Shown: positions 15,908 to 25,096 of the stretch, one piece after another
How the letters are laid out: every line of letters begins with the position of its first letter
How positions within the stretch are numbered: position 1 is the first letter of the stretch
NCBI RefSeq assembly: GCF_002897375.1
Contig: NZ_BFAG01000001.1
Location: 124,001 to 188,000 of the forward strand
Direction: 5' to 3'
DNA: 64,000 nt
DNA from: Deinococcus aerius
GTDB taxonomy: Bacteria; Deinococcota; Deinococci; Deinococcales; Deinococcaceae
The notes under the pieces: generated by a model
What the model was told of the DNA's origin: nothing
The model's input: only the letters and a program-made list of their open reading frames with translations
The model's database searches: none
Program-made: the position numbers and the translations under genes

Positions 15908-17554
15908 GTGCGGCCCCTGATGCGGCTCCCCGGCGTGCGGCCCCTCGCGCTCGCCTGTGCCGGGCTGGCTCTGGTGACGTGTGGGCTCGTCCTGGCGCAG
16001 TGGTCTCTGGTCGCGCGAATCGTGAACGGGATTTTTCTGGGGAGGCAGGCGCCCGCCGTCCTGACCTCCGCCTTTGTCGCGCTGGCCCTCGTGTGGCTCG
16101 TCCGCTCGGCCCTCGTCGGGGTGAGGGATGTGATCGCTGCCCGCGCCGCAGCGCATGTGAAGAGGGAGGTGCGTGGTCGCCTCCTCGCCCACCTCCTGAG
16201 CCTCGGCCCCCTGTACGCCGCCGGGCAGCGGGCGGGCGAACTCACCGAACTCGTGGTGGAGGGCGCCGAGCGGCTGGAGGGCTTCGTCGGGCGCTTCGTG
16301 CCGGGTTCGGTGTTCGCCGCCGTCCTGCCGCCCCTCCTCGCGCTGACGGTGCTGTTCCTCGACCCCCTGAGCGGGCTGATCCTGCTCTTCACCGGGCCGG
16401 TCATCGTGGTGCTGCTGTGGCTGGTGGGGACGATGGCGGATCAGGCGGCAAAGGCCCAGTGGCTCACGCTGGGCCGCCTGAGCGCGAGCTTTGTGGACAC
16501 CCTGCGCGGCCTGCCCACGCTGGTGGTCTTCGGGCGCGACCGGGAGCGGCTGGCGGCGCTGCGGGGGGCGGACGAGGCGTACCGCCGGGTTACTCTGGGC
16601 GTGCTGCGAACGGCCTTTCTCTCCGGCTTCGTACTCGAATTCGGCGCGACGCTGAGTACGGCCCTCGTGGCCGTGACGGTGGGTGTGCGCCTGTTCGAGG
16701 GGGCTCTGCCGTTCGAGCGGGCCTTTCTCGTGCTGCTGCTGGCTCCTGAGTTTTTCGCCCCATTGCGTGCCCTCGGGGCCGACCACCACGCCAGCCTGGA
16801 GGCGCGGGCGGCGGGGGAGCGGATGTTCGCGGTGTTGAATGAGGAGGCGCCGGGGCAGGGCGGTCTGCCCGTTCCTGAGGGGCCACTGCGAATTGAGTTC
16901 CGCGACGTGACCCTGCAATACGGGGAGCGGACGGCGCTGCGGGACGTGAGCCTCACCCTGCCGCCCGGCTCGCGCCTCCTGCTCGTCGGCGAGAGCGGCG
17001 CGGGCAAGACGAGCGTGGCCCGGCTGCTGCTCGGGTTCGCCGTTCCCACGAGCGGGGAGGTGCGGGTGAATGGTGTGTCCCTGGCTGATCTCGACCCGGC
17101 GGCGTGGCGGGAGCGAATCGCTTACGTGCCCGAGCGGCCCTACCTCTTTCCCGGCACCGTGCGTGAGAACATCCGGCTGGGCAGGCCGGACGCGACGGAC
17201 GACGAGGTCGTGGAGGCGGCCCGGGCGGCGGATGCCCACACCTTCATCTCTGGGCTTGCCCACCGCTACGACACGGAGGTGGGGGCCGAGGGCGCGCGGC
17301 TGAGCGGCGGCGAACGCCTGCGCCTCGCCCTCGCCCGGGCCTTCCTGCGGGACGCGGAGGTGCTGATCCTCGACGAGCCGACCTCTCAGCTCGACGCGGG
17401 AAGCGAGGAACAGGTCCGGGCCGCGCTTGAACGGCTGGGCCAGGGCCGCACCGTCCTCACCATCTCGCACCGGGCAGCGCTGCACCGGGGGCATGACCAG
17501 GTCATCGAGCTGGAGGGCGGACGGGTCCGCGAACCCGTGGGGGAGTGGGCGTGA
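15908..17554 (+). CDS. cydD: CydD-type ABC exporter subunit
   Basis: 548 aa half-transporter: an N-terminal six-helix exporter domain (to about residue 310) and a C-terminal ATPase with GESGAGKTS (Walker A), LSGGERLRLALARAF (signature) and VLILDEPTSQLD (Walker B). CydDC exports thiols and haem-related compounds and is needed to assemble cytochrome bd. Start is GTG at 15908 or ATG at 15920; SD evidence is weak for both. cydC begins within its stop region. Confidence 0.92.
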   Translation: MRPLMRLPGVRPLALACAGLALVTCGLVLAQWSLVARIVNGIFLGRQAPAVLTSAFVALALVWLVRSALVGVRDVIAARAAAHVKREVRGRLLAHLLSLGPLYAAGQRAGELTELVVEGAERLEGFVGRFVPGSVFAAVLPPLLALTVLFLDPLSGLILLFTGPVIVVLLWLVGTMADQAAKAQWLTLGRLSASFVDTLRGLPTLVVFGRDRERLAALRGADEAYRRVTLGVLRTAFLSGFVLEFGATLSTALVAVTVGVRLFEGALPFERAFLVLLLAPEFFAPLRALGADHHASLEARAAGERMFAVLNEEAPGQGGLPVPEGPLRIEFRDVTLQYGERTALRDVSLTLPPGSRLLLVGESGAGKTSVARLLLGFAVPTSGEVRVNGVSLADLDPAAWRERIAYVPERPYLFPGTVRENIRLGRPDATDDEVVEAARAADAHTFISGLAHRYDTEVGAEGARLSGGERLRLALARAFLRDAEVLILDEPTSQLDAGSEEQVRAALERLGQGRTVLTISHRAALHRGHDQVIELEGGRVREPVGEWA

Positions 17555-19179
17555 GCGGGCTCTGGCGCTTCGTGCGGGGAGGGGGGCGGGCGCGGACGCT
17601 TGGCTCGGTCCTGCTCGGGGCCGGAACAGTTCTCGCCTCGGTGGGCCTGCTCTCGGTGTCGGGGGCGCTGATCTCGGGGGCGGCGCTGAAACCCGAGTCC
17701 CTGCTCGTCCTGCTGCCGCTGATCACGTCCGTGCGGCTCTTCGGCATCTCGCGGGCCGCGCTGCGCTACGGCGAGCGGCTGGTCTCGCACGACCTGACCT
17801 TCCGGCTGCTGGGCCGGGTGCGGGGGGAGGCGGTGGCGCACCTCGCCCGCGTCGCGCCCGCCGCGCTGGTCGGCGCCCGGGGCGGGGACCTCCTCGCGCG
17901 CGTCCGCTCGGACGTGGACGAGTTGCAGGGCGTGTACCTGCGCCTCTTTGCCCCCACGCTGGTGGCCGCCCTCGTCGCGCTCGTGACGGTGGCGCTGGTG
18001 GGGTTCGTGGATCCCCGGCTCGCGCCCGTGACCCTGGGGCTCCTCGGCCTCGCCGGGGTCGCGCTGCCCGCCCTCGCTGTCCGCGCCGCCGCTGCGGCGG
18101 GCCGTGCCCAGAACGCGGCCCGCGCCGAACTTGGGGCCGCCACCCTCGAAGCCCTCCACGGCCTGCCCGACCTCGTGACGGGCGGGGGGCGCCCGGCAGC
18201 GGAGGGGCACTTCGCCAGGCTCCTCGCCACGCTGGAGGCGGCGGAAACGCGGCGGGCGCGGGTGACTGGAGCGGCGAACGCGGCGCGGGACGCCCTGGGG
18301 GGTTGTGGCCTGATCGCGGCCCTCCTCCTCGTCGGGCAGGGGGTGGCGCAGGGGGAAACGAGTGGCCCCCTCCTCGCCGCGAGCGCCCTGGGCCTGCTGG
18401 CGAGCTTTGAGGCGGTCGGGAACCTGGGAAGCGCGTGGGCGACTTACGGTTCCCTGCGCGCCGCTGCCGCCCGCGTAGACGGGCTGCGTGCCCTGCGGCC
18501 CGCCGTGGAGGACCCGGAGAGGCCCGTTAACCTCCCCGCCGACCCCACCCTGCGCTTCGAGGCCGTGCGCTTTCGTTACCCCGGTGTAGAGACGGACGTG
18601 CTTCGTGACGTGAACCTCACCGTCCGCCCGGGGGAACGGGTCGCCCTGGTTGGGCCGTCCGGCGCCGGGAAGAGCACCCTGCTCGGCCTCGCACTGCGCT
18701 TCTGGGACCCGGGGGCGGGGCGGGTCACGCTGGGGGGCGTGGACCTGCGCGACCTGATCCTCGCGGACGCGCGCTCCCGCTTCGCCTGGGCGCCCCAGCA
18801 GGCGGAGGTCTTTGGCGGCACCCTGCGCGAGAATCTGTGTCTGGCGGCGGACGCGACGGACGACGACCTCCTGGCCCTGCTCGGTGACCTGGGGCTGGAC
18901 GGGCTGCTCGCGCGGCTGCCGGGCGGGCTCTCCGGCTGGGTGGGCGAGTACGGGGCGCAGCTCTCGGCGGGTGAGCGGGCGCGGCTCTCGGTGGCCTGCG
19001 CCCTGCTGCGCCCCGCGCCCGTCCTGCTGCTGGACGAGCCGACCGCGCACCTCGACCCGGCGAATGCCCGCCGCCTCCTGCGAGCCGTGGAGGAGCGCGC
19101 CCGGGACCGCGCCACCCTCCTCGTCACCCACCAGCCCGAGCTGCTGGGACCAGCATGGCGCGTGGTGGGGCTGGGGTGA
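17551..19179 (+). CDS. cydC: CydC-type ABC exporter subunit
   Basis: About 542 aa, the partner half of CydD: exporter membrane domain (SVGLLSVSGALISGAALKP..., SVRLFGISRAALRYGERLVSHDLTFRLL is typical of CydC) and an ATPase with GPSGAGKST, LSAGERARLSVACALL and VLLLDEPTAHLD. The GTG at 17551 overlaps the cydD stop (GTGA), so the halves are co-translated. The signature has Ala in place of the second Gly (LSAGE), a common variation. Confidence 0.92.
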   Translation: MSGLWRFVRGGGRARTLGSVLLGAGTVLASVGLLSVSGALISGAALKPESLLVLLPLITSVRLFGISRAALRYGERLVSHDLTFRLLGRVRGEAVAHLARVAPAALVGARGGDLLARVRSDVDELQGVYLRLFAPTLVAALVALVTVALVGFVDPRLAPVTLGLLGLAGVALPALAVRAAAAAGRAQNAARAELGAATLEALHGLPDLVTGGGRPAAEGHFARLLATLEAAETRRARVTGAANAARDALGGCGLIAALLLVGQGVAQGETSGPLLAASALGLLASFEAVGNLGSAWATYGSLRAAAARVDGLRALRPAVEDPERPVNLPADPTLRFEAVRFRYPGVETDVLRDVNLTVRPGERVALVGPSGAGKSTLLGLALRFWDPGAGRVTLGGVDLRDLILADARSRFAWAPQQAEVFGGTLRENLCLAADATDDDLLALLGDLGLDGLLARLPGGLSGWVGEYGAQLSAGERARLSVACALLRPAPVLLLDEPTAHLDPANARRLLRAVEERARDRATLLVTHQPELLGPAWRVVGLG

Positions 19180-19270
19180 GGCGACCCTGCGGCCCCGGTT
19201 CTGGGGGGAGGCTCCGCCCGCAACCTGGGTCACGTCCCCGCGCCACCGCCGGGCCTACACTGGCTCCCGG

Positions 19271-20170
19271 ATGCGCGCCTCCCTCCCCTCCGCCCTGCTC
19301 GCCGCGACCCTCCTGCTGGGGGCCTGCGCGCCCATTGCCGTCAAACCTGCCCGGACCCCGGCCCTGAACTTTTCCGGCCCGGCCCCCGACGTGGTGATCT
19401 TCGCCGTGTCGGGCCGTTGCGGAACGGGGTGCCTCGCCCCGCGTGACAACTGGGATTACCTGACGGCGCGCGGCACGGTGGACGCGGTCGCGGACGCCAT
19501 CGCGGCGGCGGGCTACCGGGTGGAGGTGGCGGGCTACGCCTCCAGCGCCCAGGAGAGCTACGTCTCCCACCTCACCCGGACGGTCCAGCACGGCTACCCG
19601 GCGCTGACGGCGGCCTACGCGCGTCTGGGGACTGCGTGGGGCGGACGGCGGCCCCGGGTGGTGCTGCTGGGGCACTCGCAGGGGGTGGCGTGGCTGCACC
19701 ACCTCGCCCGGGCGTATCCCGAGCAGCCCGTCGCCCTCCAGATCGACCTCGACGGCATCTGCGCAGGTTGGTACACCGACCACGGGGCGGCGATCCGGGC
19801 GCTGCGGCCCGACCCGGTGCGGCCCTCGCCCACCGAGGCCTGCAACCTCTTCCGGGTGGGCTCGCGCTCCTTGCGCGGCAAGGACATCGTGTGGCCGAAC
19901 GTGGTGCGCAACCTGGAGGTCCAGAGCAAGCGCCTGCCCGCCCGGGCGGGCGAGAGCGGCGGCCTCACCTTCAATTACCTCTTCGAGGTCACGCCGAACG
20001 TGCGGCTGGACGGCAGCCTGGCGGGTATCGAGCGCTACGTCTCGCCCCGTGAGGATCACAGCGCCGTCTCCTACCCCAACAGCGACGCCCTGCGCTGGGT
20101 GGTCTCGCGCCTGACCCCCACCGTGCAGGAGTGGCGGCGCGAGGACGCGGCCCGGGCGGGCGAGGACTGA
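19271..20170 (+). CDS. lipoprotein with alpha/beta-hydrolase-like GHSQG motif
   Basis: 299 aa. Signal peptide with lipobox LLGAC (MRASLPSALLAATLLLGAC), so probably membrane-anchored outside the cytoplasm. RVVLLGHSQGVAWLHHLARAYP is a nucleophile-elbow motif of alpha/beta hydrolases, preceded by a beta-strand DVVIFAVSG. Several Cys (CGTGC, ICAG, EACN) may form disulfides. A candidate catalytic His is in REDHSAVSYPNSD near the C-terminus. TACACT lies nine bases before the ATG. No substrate can be proposed; a lipase- or esterase-like role is inference. Confidence 0.75.
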   Translation: MRASLPSALLAATLLLGACAPIAVKPARTPALNFSGPAPDVVIFAVSGRCGTGCLAPRDNWDYLTARGTVDAVADAIAAAGYRVEVAGYASSAQESYVSHLTRTVQHGYPALTAAYARLGTAWGGRRPRVVLLGHSQGVAWLHHLARAYPEQPVALQIDLDGICAGWYTDHGAAIRALRPDPVRPSPTEACNLFRVGSRSLRGKDIVWPNVVRNLEVQSKRLPARAGESGGLTFNYLFEVTPNVRLDGSLAGIERYVSPREDHSAVSYPNSDALRWVVSRLTPTVQEWRREDAARAGED

Positions 20171-20176
20171 CCCGGT

Positions 20177-20575
20177 TCAGGACCCGGCCTGAAGTGTTGC
20201 CAGCCACGCCGCCGCGTCCCCCGGCCCCTCCAGCCGGGCGCCGCGCCCCGGCGGAAACCACGCGAGCAGCGCGAGCAGGTCGCCGCCGTGGTGTTCCTCC
20301 AGGTTCCCGAACACGACCTTGTGGTCCCCGTCCGCCAGGTGCAGCAGGGCCGAGGGGGTTCCTGAAAGCCGCGTTCCCACGGCGAGCGGCTCGCCCAGCC
20401 ACACGGCGTCCACCTCCGACCCGTCAGCGGGGTTGAGGAGACCGGGCAGGCACCCGTAGTTCACCGGGGCGGGCCAGGGCTCGGTGCGGTAGGGCACCAG
20501 CTCCCCGCCCCGCCAGACAAAACGCTCCAGGGTGCCGCGCGTCCACTCCACCACGCCCCCGACTGGGCCCGTCAC
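20177..20575 (-). CDS. inorganic pyrophosphatase-like protein
   Basis: 132 aa. The segment [22 protein letters not shown]...[38 protein letters not shown] resembles soluble family I inorganic diphosphatases (the E-x-R strand, NYG-x-(I/L)PG, and a D-x-x-D-like SEVDAVWLG). Part of the acidic metal site looks reduced compared with classic PPases, so activity is uncertain. The GTG start overlaps the stop of the upstream lipoprotein gene (GTGA), so the two are coupled. Start and frame are well set; the function is moderate-confidence. Confidence 0.6.
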   Translation of the reverse strand: MTGPVGGVVEWTRGTLERFVWRGGELVPYRTEPWPAPVNYGCLPGLLNPADGSEVDAVWLGEPLAVGTRLSGTPSALLHLADGDHKVVFGNLEEHHGGDLLALLAWFPPGRGARLEGPGDAAAWLATLQAGS

Positions 20576-20964
20576 GGCAGGATCTCGTACAGTTCGACCT
20601 GCCGCAGCACCGTGCCGCCAAAGGAGATCACCGCCCGGTACGCGCCGGGGTTGGGGGCCTCCAGCCGGAAGCTCGCGTCCCGCTGGGCGGCGTCGAGGTA
20701 CACGCTGTCGTGCCCGAGTTCCTGGGCCCCGTCGAACCAGGCCACGCTCAGGTAGCCGGGGTCGAAGCGGCCCTCCACCCGGGCCTGGAGGAGCAGGTTG
20801 GCCCCGTCGCGCTTCAGGGTGGCCGTGGTGACCCGCGCGGGCAGGGTCACCTCCACCGGCTTGGGCACCAGGGGAAAGTAGGCGTAGCGGCAGGCGGTCA
20901 GGGCGGGCGCGAGCAGGCACGCCAGCACCAGCAGGCGGATGGGGAAGGAGGCAGGGGCACGCAT
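20572..20964 (-). CDS. small lipoprotein of unknown function
   Basis: 130 aa with a signal peptide and lipobox LTAC ([25 protein letters not shown]). The mature part reads as beta-strand rich ([43 protein letters not shown]), perhaps an Ig-like fold. TAGAAT lies exactly six bases before the ATG with no SD, so the mRNA is probably leaderless. It is coupled to the pyrophosphatase-like gene. Confidence 0.75.
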   Translation of the reverse strand: MRAPASFPIRLLVLACLLAPALTACRYAYFPLVPKPVEVTLPARVTTATLKRDGANLLLQARVEGRFDPGYLSVAWFDGAQELGHDSVYLDAAQRDASFRLEAPNPGAYRAVISFGGTVLRQVELYEILP

Positions 20965-21078
20965 GGCGGCATTCTAGGAAGGGTGCGTGAGGAGGGCTGT
21001 GGTCTGGGACCGTGAGTGGTGAGCCAGAGCCCTTGAAGGAAGCGGCTGGTTCGGTTCACCCCCCACCGCCCGGCGTCC

Positions 21079-21771
21079 CTACACCCCCGTCGCCACGATG
21101 GCCCCCAACAGCGCGACCGGCGCCGTCTCCGCCCGCAGGATGCGGGGGCCGAGGGTCACGGCGACCGCGCCCCTCCCGATCAACTCCGTCACCTCCGCGT
21201 CCGCCAGGCCGCCCTCGGGACCGGTCAGGACGGTGACTGGAGTGTCCCAGCTCAGGCGGTCGGTGAGGCGGTCGGTACTGCCCGGCTGCGCGACGAAGAG
21301 TTGGCCCTCCCAGGTCAGCTCGGTCAGGGGGACGGGAGCAAGAACCTCCGGCGTGACCGCGCGGCGCGACTGCTTGCTGGCCTCCTCGGCGACGCGGCGC
21401 AGGCGGAGGAGCTTCTGCGCCCCGATCTCGCGGGCGTCGGCGTGCCGGGTGACGAGGAGTTGCACCCGTGCCGCGCCGAGTTCGGTCGCCGCCCGCACCA
21501 CGTCCGCCAGCTTGTCGCCCTTCAGGAGCGCCACGGCCAGCGTGACAGGCTGGGGGGTCTCCGCCGTTCCCGACAGGCGCTCGCCCAGGGTCAGCACCGC
21601 CCGCAGGTCGTCCAGCAGGGCCACCGTCGCCCCTGCCTCCGCGCCCCGGCCATCGAACACCCGCACCTCATCGCCCTCGCGCAGGCGCAGGACGTGAAGG
21701 TGCCGCGCCTCGCGGGGGCCGAGGGTCATCTCCGGGGCCAGGGCGTCCACCCGGACGCGGTGGGGGGCCAT
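21079..21771 (-). CDS. rsmE: 16S rRNA (uracil1498-N3)-methyltransferase
   Basis: 230 aa. RsmE methylates U1498 of 16S rRNA using SAM. It has the N-terminal PUA-like part (HRVRVDALAPEMTLGPREARHLHVLRLREGDEVRVFDG) and the SPOUT knot (LTGPEGGLADAEVTE, LGPRILRAETAPVALLGAI), both family hallmarks. The ATG at 21771 overlaps the prmA stop (TGATG), so rsmE is translated after prmA, a pairing seen in many bacteria. Confidence 0.93.
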   Translation of the reverse strand: MAPHRVRVDALAPEMTLGPREARHLHVLRLREGDEVRVFDGRGAEAGATVALLDDLRAVLTLGERLSGTAETPQPVTLAVALLKGDKLADVVRAATELGAARVQLLVTRHADAREIGAQKLLRLRRVAEEASKQSRRAVTPEVLAPVPLTELTWEGQLFVAQPGSTDRLTDRLSWDTPVTVLTGPEGGLADAEVTELIGRGAVAVTLGPRILRAETAPVALLGAIVATGV

Positions 21772-22607
21772 CAGCCCAGCGGCGCGCGGGCCGTCACGAG
21801 CGCCCACTCGCCCTCCAGGGTCTCCTGAACGTCCGTGAAGCCCTCGCGCTCCAGCGCGGCGCGCACGAGGGGCAGCTTGGCGGTCAGGATGCCTGTCAGG
21901 ATGACCGGCTTTCCTCGAACGACATGCGCGGCGTACTCGGCCACGAGCAGGTCGTGCAACTCCGCGTAGAGGTTGGCGACGATCACGTCGTACCCCACCA
22001 GGCCGCGCTCGTTGAAGTAAATCTCCGTCTCACCCAGCGCCCCCTCCACGAACATCGTGCGGTCCTGTACGCCGTTAATCTCCGCGTTCTCGCGCGCAAT
22101 CGGGATGGTGATGGGGTCGATGTCCAATCCGAGCGCCGTACGCGCCCCCAGCATCACCGCCGCGATGGCGAGGACGCCGCTGCCGGTGCCCACGTCCAGC
22201 ACCCGCGCTCCCGTCCCATTCGGCCCCAGCTCGGCCAGATTCAGCCCCGAGAGCGCCTCCACCGCCAGCCGGGTCGTCTCGTGGTGCCCGGTGCCGAAAG
22301 CCATGCCGGGCTCGATCACGAGGGGAAGCTGGCCGGGCTCCACCTCCTCCCGCAGCCAGGGCGGCACGATGGTCACTCGGCCCGCCCGCACCGGGCGCAG
22401 GGTGCGCTTGAACTCGGCCTGCCAGTCCTGGTCGGCCTCCTCGCGCCACTCGCCGTCCGAGACTTCGCCGGGGAGGGTTACCCGCGCGTCGAAATAGGCC
22501 CGGATGGTGCCCCCGCGCTCCTCCAACCCGGTCGCGCCCGCCTCCCACAGCAGGTCGAGGTCGGTTTCGCGGGTTTCCAGGGTGCCGGGCAGGTGGTACA
22601 CGAGCAT
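21771..22607 (-). CDS. prmA: ribosomal protein L11 methyltransferase
   Basis: 278 aa. PrmA trimethylates ribosomal protein L11. Motifs: [43 protein letters not shown] (SAM site I), [19 protein letters not shown], and [13 protein letters not shown]. The start at 22607 (MLVYHLPG) is backed by TACACT seven bases upstream and no SD, a leaderless arrangement. The longer in-frame extension is not conserved-looking. Confidence 0.93.
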   Translation of the reverse strand: MLVYHLPGTLETRETDLDLLWEAGATGLEERGGTIRAYFDARVTLPGEVSDGEWREEADQDWQAEFKRTLRPVRAGRVTIVPPWLREEVEPGQLPLVIEPGMAFGTGHHETTRLAVEALSGLNLAELGPNGTGARVLDVGTGSGVLAIAAVMLGARTALGLDIDPITIPIARENAEINGVQDRTMFVEGALGETEIYFNERGLVGYDVIVANLYAELHDLLVAEYAAHVVRGKPVILTGILTAKLPLVRAALEREGFTDVQETLEGEWALVTARAPLG

Positions 22608-22652
22608 GGGGGAGAGTGTAGGGCGTGTCATCAGTGGAGGGGTAGTTGTCCT

Positions 22653-22700
22653 GTCATGCTGAGCCGCAGGCGAAGTATCCCGGCCTTCGCTGGAAGGCGG
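22653..22700 (+). repeat. GTCA-type dispersed repeat, partial copy A
   Basis: GTCATGCTGAGCCGCAGGCG is the left arm of a family with further copies at 30608, 42673 and 57559. No clear right arm is seen here. Confidence 0.5.
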
Positions 22701-22779
22701 GCCCCTTCGTTTCAGGCTTTGGTCTCCGGGCCGTACCGGCGGTGGAAGCTGCTCTGATGGGCCGAGGTCTCCCGTCACG

Positions 22780-22850
22780 CGCCCCCTCACCCCTGGCTGC
22801 GCCAGGCCCTCTCCCCCCGTGGGAGAGGGTCACAACAGCCAAAGGGGAGG
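22780..22850 (-). repeat. GGCCTGGCGCAGC hairpin repeat, copy 1
   Basis: Contains the hairpin CCCTCTCCC / GGGAGAGGG and, on the minus strand, GAGGGCCTGGCGCAGCCAGG. A related copy lies on the plus strand at 30749-30826. Confidence 0.55.
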
Positions 22851-22998
22851 GGGCACAAGAGCGTTGTCCTGGGGTGAGATCAAAGCCTGCCTTCGTTTCA
22901 CCCAGGTTGACAACTTCGCGTCACCGCGCCCCCAGGAGAGGTCCCACCCTCTACAAGCCCCCGGCCCCGCACCGTATGCCCCTCCTATACTCCTGCCC

Positions 22999-23790
22999 AT
23001 GAGACTCGCCATCGTCGGCGTCGGGAAACTCGGCCTCGCCCTGCTCACGGGCGTCACCTCGCGCGGGGTGATGCCGCCCGGCGAGATCGGCCTGCTCGAC
23101 GCGAACGTCCTGCGGGCCGGGGACCTCGCGGACAAGACGGGCGCCCGCGTGATCGGGCCTCCCGACCTGCGTTACGCCGAGCGCATCCTCGTCAGCGTGC
23201 AGCCGCGCGTGTTCCCAGAGATCAGCGACTGGCTCGCGCAGGAAAGTGCCGGGTACATCAGCACGATGGCGGGCGTGAGCACGGGCACCATCACCCGCCG
23301 CCTGGGCACCAAGCGCGTCGTGCGGGTCATGCCCAACCTCGCCGCCACCATCGGCCACAGCCAGACGGCGATCACCTGCCCGCGCGAGGCCGAGAACGCG
23401 GGCGACCTCGACTTCGCCCGGCAACTGTTCGGGGCGGTCGGCGACGTGTACGACCTGCCCGAGCATCTCTTCAACGCCTTTACCGGCATGAGCGCGTCGG
23501 GTCCCGCCTACGCCGCCGTCGTCGCCGAGGCGCTGGCGGACGGCGGCGTGCGGATGGGATTGCCGCGCGCCCTGGCCCACGAACTCGCGGCCAAGCTGCT
23601 CGTCGCCAGCGGCGAACTCCTCCAGGGGCGGGTCCACCCCGGCCTGCTCAAGGATGAGGTCGCCAGCCCCGGCGGCACCACCATCGCCGGGCTGGAGGTG
23701 CTGGAGGCGGCGGGCGTACGCGGGGCCTTCATGCGCGCGGTGGTGGCTGCAACGCGCAGAGGGGCCGATCTCGGCAAGGATCAGGAGTAG
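22999..23790 (+). CDS. proC: pyrroline-5-carboxylate reductase
   Basis: 263 aa. ProC reduces pyrroline-5-carboxylate to proline with NAD(P)H. N-terminal Rossmann motif [49 protein letters not shown]; and the C-terminal active-site block [36 protein letters not shown] ... [16 protein letters not shown] are all family signatures. The start at 22999 follows TATACT by seven bases with no SD (leaderless). Confidence 0.94.
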   Translation: MRLAIVGVGKLGLALLTGVTSRGVMPPGEIGLLDANVLRAGDLADKTGARVIGPPDLRYAERILVSVQPRVFPEISDWLAQESAGYISTMAGVSTGTITRRLGTKRVVRVMPNLAATIGHSQTAITCPREAENAGDLDFARQLFGAVGDVYDLPEHLFNAFTGMSASGPAYAAVVAEALADGGVRMGLPRALAHELAAKLLVASGELLQGRVHPGLLKDEVASPGGTTIAGLEVLEAAGVRGAFMRAVVAATRRGADLGKDQE

Positions 23791-23842
23791 GGGGGACGCG
23801 GGCTGTTTGACGGGGCGGAGCCTGCCAACTCAGGCATGAGCC

Positions 23843-24025
23843 GTGCCCAGAACCCTTTCGCTCGTGTTGGCGCTGCTGTCCGCCTCCGCCCTCGCAGAAG
23901 ACTCCTCCGACCCTGCGGGCCACCTCCCCTCAAAAGGGAGGCAACAGCCGCAGGTTCCTGGAGGGCCAAGGCCGTCCCTGGCTCCCCTTGAGGGGAGCTG
24001 TCCGCAAAGCGGACTGAGGGGTTGA
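23843..24025 (+). pseudogene. signal-peptide-like frame interrupted by an intergenic repeat
   Basis: The frame starts MPRTLSLVLALLSASALAE, a convincing signal peptide, then runs into repeat sequence (SSDPAGHLPSKGRQQ...) and stops at 24023-24025. In the same frame after the stop, PALPEPGFAVALELTLLERR follows, which looks like protein sequence. This fits a small secreted-protein gene broken by repeat insertion, or chance. No functional product is claimed. Confidence 0.3.
23903..24024. repeat. CTCCCCT..AGGGGAG dispersed hairpin element
   Basis: Two hairpins: CTCCCCTCAAAAGGGAG (from about 23926) and CTCCCCTTGAGGGGAG (from about 23982), then GTCCGCAAAGCGGAC and TGAGGGGTTGA. The modular shape recalls intergenic repeats I remember from Deinococcus and other high-GC genomes. 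Confidence 0.55.
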
Positions 24026-24122
24026 CCGCCGCCAGCCCTGCCAGAACCCGGCTTCGCGGTGGCCCTGGAACTGACCCTGCTGGAACGCCGTTCGGGCGGA
24101 GCCGGTGTCGGGGGCACAGAGC

Positions 24123-24152
24123 AAAAGGGCGAGCCGTCCGACTGGCTCGCCC
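24123..24152 (-). terminator. terminator of the Thr-rich protein gene
   Basis: GGGCGAGCC (24127-24135), 8-nt loop, GGCTCGCCC (24144-24152); on the minus strand it is followed by TTTTGC. Confidence 0.8.
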
Positions 24153-24166
24153 TCCACTGTGATAGT

Positions 24167-25096
24167 TCAGCCGCCCGTGGTGCCCGTCGTCGCTGCCGGG
24201 GCCTGTTCCTGCGAGATCAGGACGGCCGTGTAGCCAAGAACCTCGTACACGTAGACGCGGACGCGCTGGCCGTTGCGCTCGAAGACCTCCGCGCGCCCAC
24301 CGGCCGCATCGGTCGTGATGGCGTCGGTTCCGGGCGTGCCCGTCGCCGTGGAAGTTGCGGCGGTGCCTGCCGTCCCGCTGGTGGCCGCCGTGGCCGACGT
24401 GTCAGTCGTTCCCGTCGTTCCGGCTGCCGTTCCGGTCGCGGCAGAGGTATCGGTGGTGCCCGTCGTCGCCGAGGTATCGGCCGTTCCAGTGGTCCCCGAG
24501 GTGTCCGTCGTCCCACCGGTTCCCGCCGTGCCGGAAGTGTCCGTGCTGCCCGCCCCCCCGGTCGTGCCCGAGGTATCGGTCGTTCCCGTGGTGCCCGAAG
24601 TCTCCGTGGTTCCGGTGGTCCCCGACGTATCCGTGGTGCCCGTTGTTGCCGAGGTATCCGTCGTCCCGGTTGCCGCCGTGCCCGCCGCCGCAGTATCCGT
24701 GGTCGTCGCAGTCGCCGAGGGGGAGACGGCGGTGAACCCCCCGGCCGTCAGGGCCTGCGCATACCCCTCCAGGGCGTTGGGAATGGAGCCCTGGTACAGC
24801 ACGGCCACGCCGGTCGCGGTCTTGACGCTGCGCACGGGGGTGGCGCCCGCCAGGTAGGGCAGCGTCAGGTCGCCGGAGGGCAGCGTGAGGGTCGTCTGTG
24901 CGGGAAGAGCCTGCGCGCCAGCGTCGGTGGAGGAGGTCGTCGCCGGAGTAGTCGTCTGATCCGTGGTGGTCGGGCTGGTACTAGGCTGGTCCGTCGTCTG
25001 AGGGGTGCTGGTCTGATCGGTCGTCTGGGCCCAGGCCGTGCCCAGGCCGAGGAGCAGGGCGGCGGTCAGCAGTGTGCGGCGGGTGGAAGTCGGCAT
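24167..25096 (-). CDS. secreted Thr/Ser-rich repeat protein
   Basis: 309 aa. Signal peptide MPTSTRRTLLTAALLLGLGTAWAQ, a Thr/Gln-rich stretch (to about 60), a conserved-looking segment (LPAQTTLTLPSGDLTLPYLAGATPVRSVKTATGVAVLYQGSIPNALEGYAQALTAGGF), then about 140 residues of near-repeats of TTGTTDTSG, and a C-terminal segment AEVFERNGQRVRVYVYEVLGYTAVLISQEQ. The two structured segments may be halves of one small domain split by the low-complexity insert. Unknown function; envelope location likely. Start at 25096 chosen for the signal peptide; GGAGG lies upstream. Confidence 0.7.
   Translation of the reverse strand: MPTSTRRTLLTAALLLGLGTAWAQTTDQTSTPQTTDQPSTSPTTTDQTTTPATTSSTDAGAQALPAQTTLTLPSGDLTLPYLAGATPVRSVKTATGVAVLYQGSIPNALEGYAQALTAGGFTAVSPSATATTTDTAAAGTAATGTTDTSATTGTTDTSGTTGTTETSGTTGTTDTSGTTGGAGSTDTSGTAGTGGTTDTSGTTGTADTSATTGTTDTSAATGTAAGTTGTTDTSATAATSGTAGTAATSTATGTPGTDAITTDAAGGRAEVFERNGQRVRVYVYEVLGYTAVLISQEQAPAATTGTTGG
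24305..24715 (-). repeat. 27-bp-unit coding tandem repeat (TTGTTDTSG)
   Basis: About nine to ten imperfect units coding for TTGTTDTS(G/A), with a few indels (AGSTDTSG, AAGTTGTTDTSA). Third-position drift shows the array is not freshly expanded. Confidence 0.7.

Larger units (their letters stand above)
22608..22998. other. divergent intergenic region prmA / proC with two repeat types
   Basis: 391 bp with no supported gene. It contains the leaderless promoters of prmA and proC, a partial copy of the GTCA-type repeat (from 22653) and a copy of a GC-rich hairpin repeat (22780-22850). Confidence 0.6.

Noticed and set aside
22640..24020. Possible CRISPR array from repeated hairpins
   Set aside because: Repeats are few, unequal and without regular spacers; no cas genes in the window.
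24273..24857. Val/Pro-rich frame (VVPEVSVVP repeats) opposite the Thr-rich protein
   Set aside because: Shadow of the coding tandem repeat; no signal, SD or domain.
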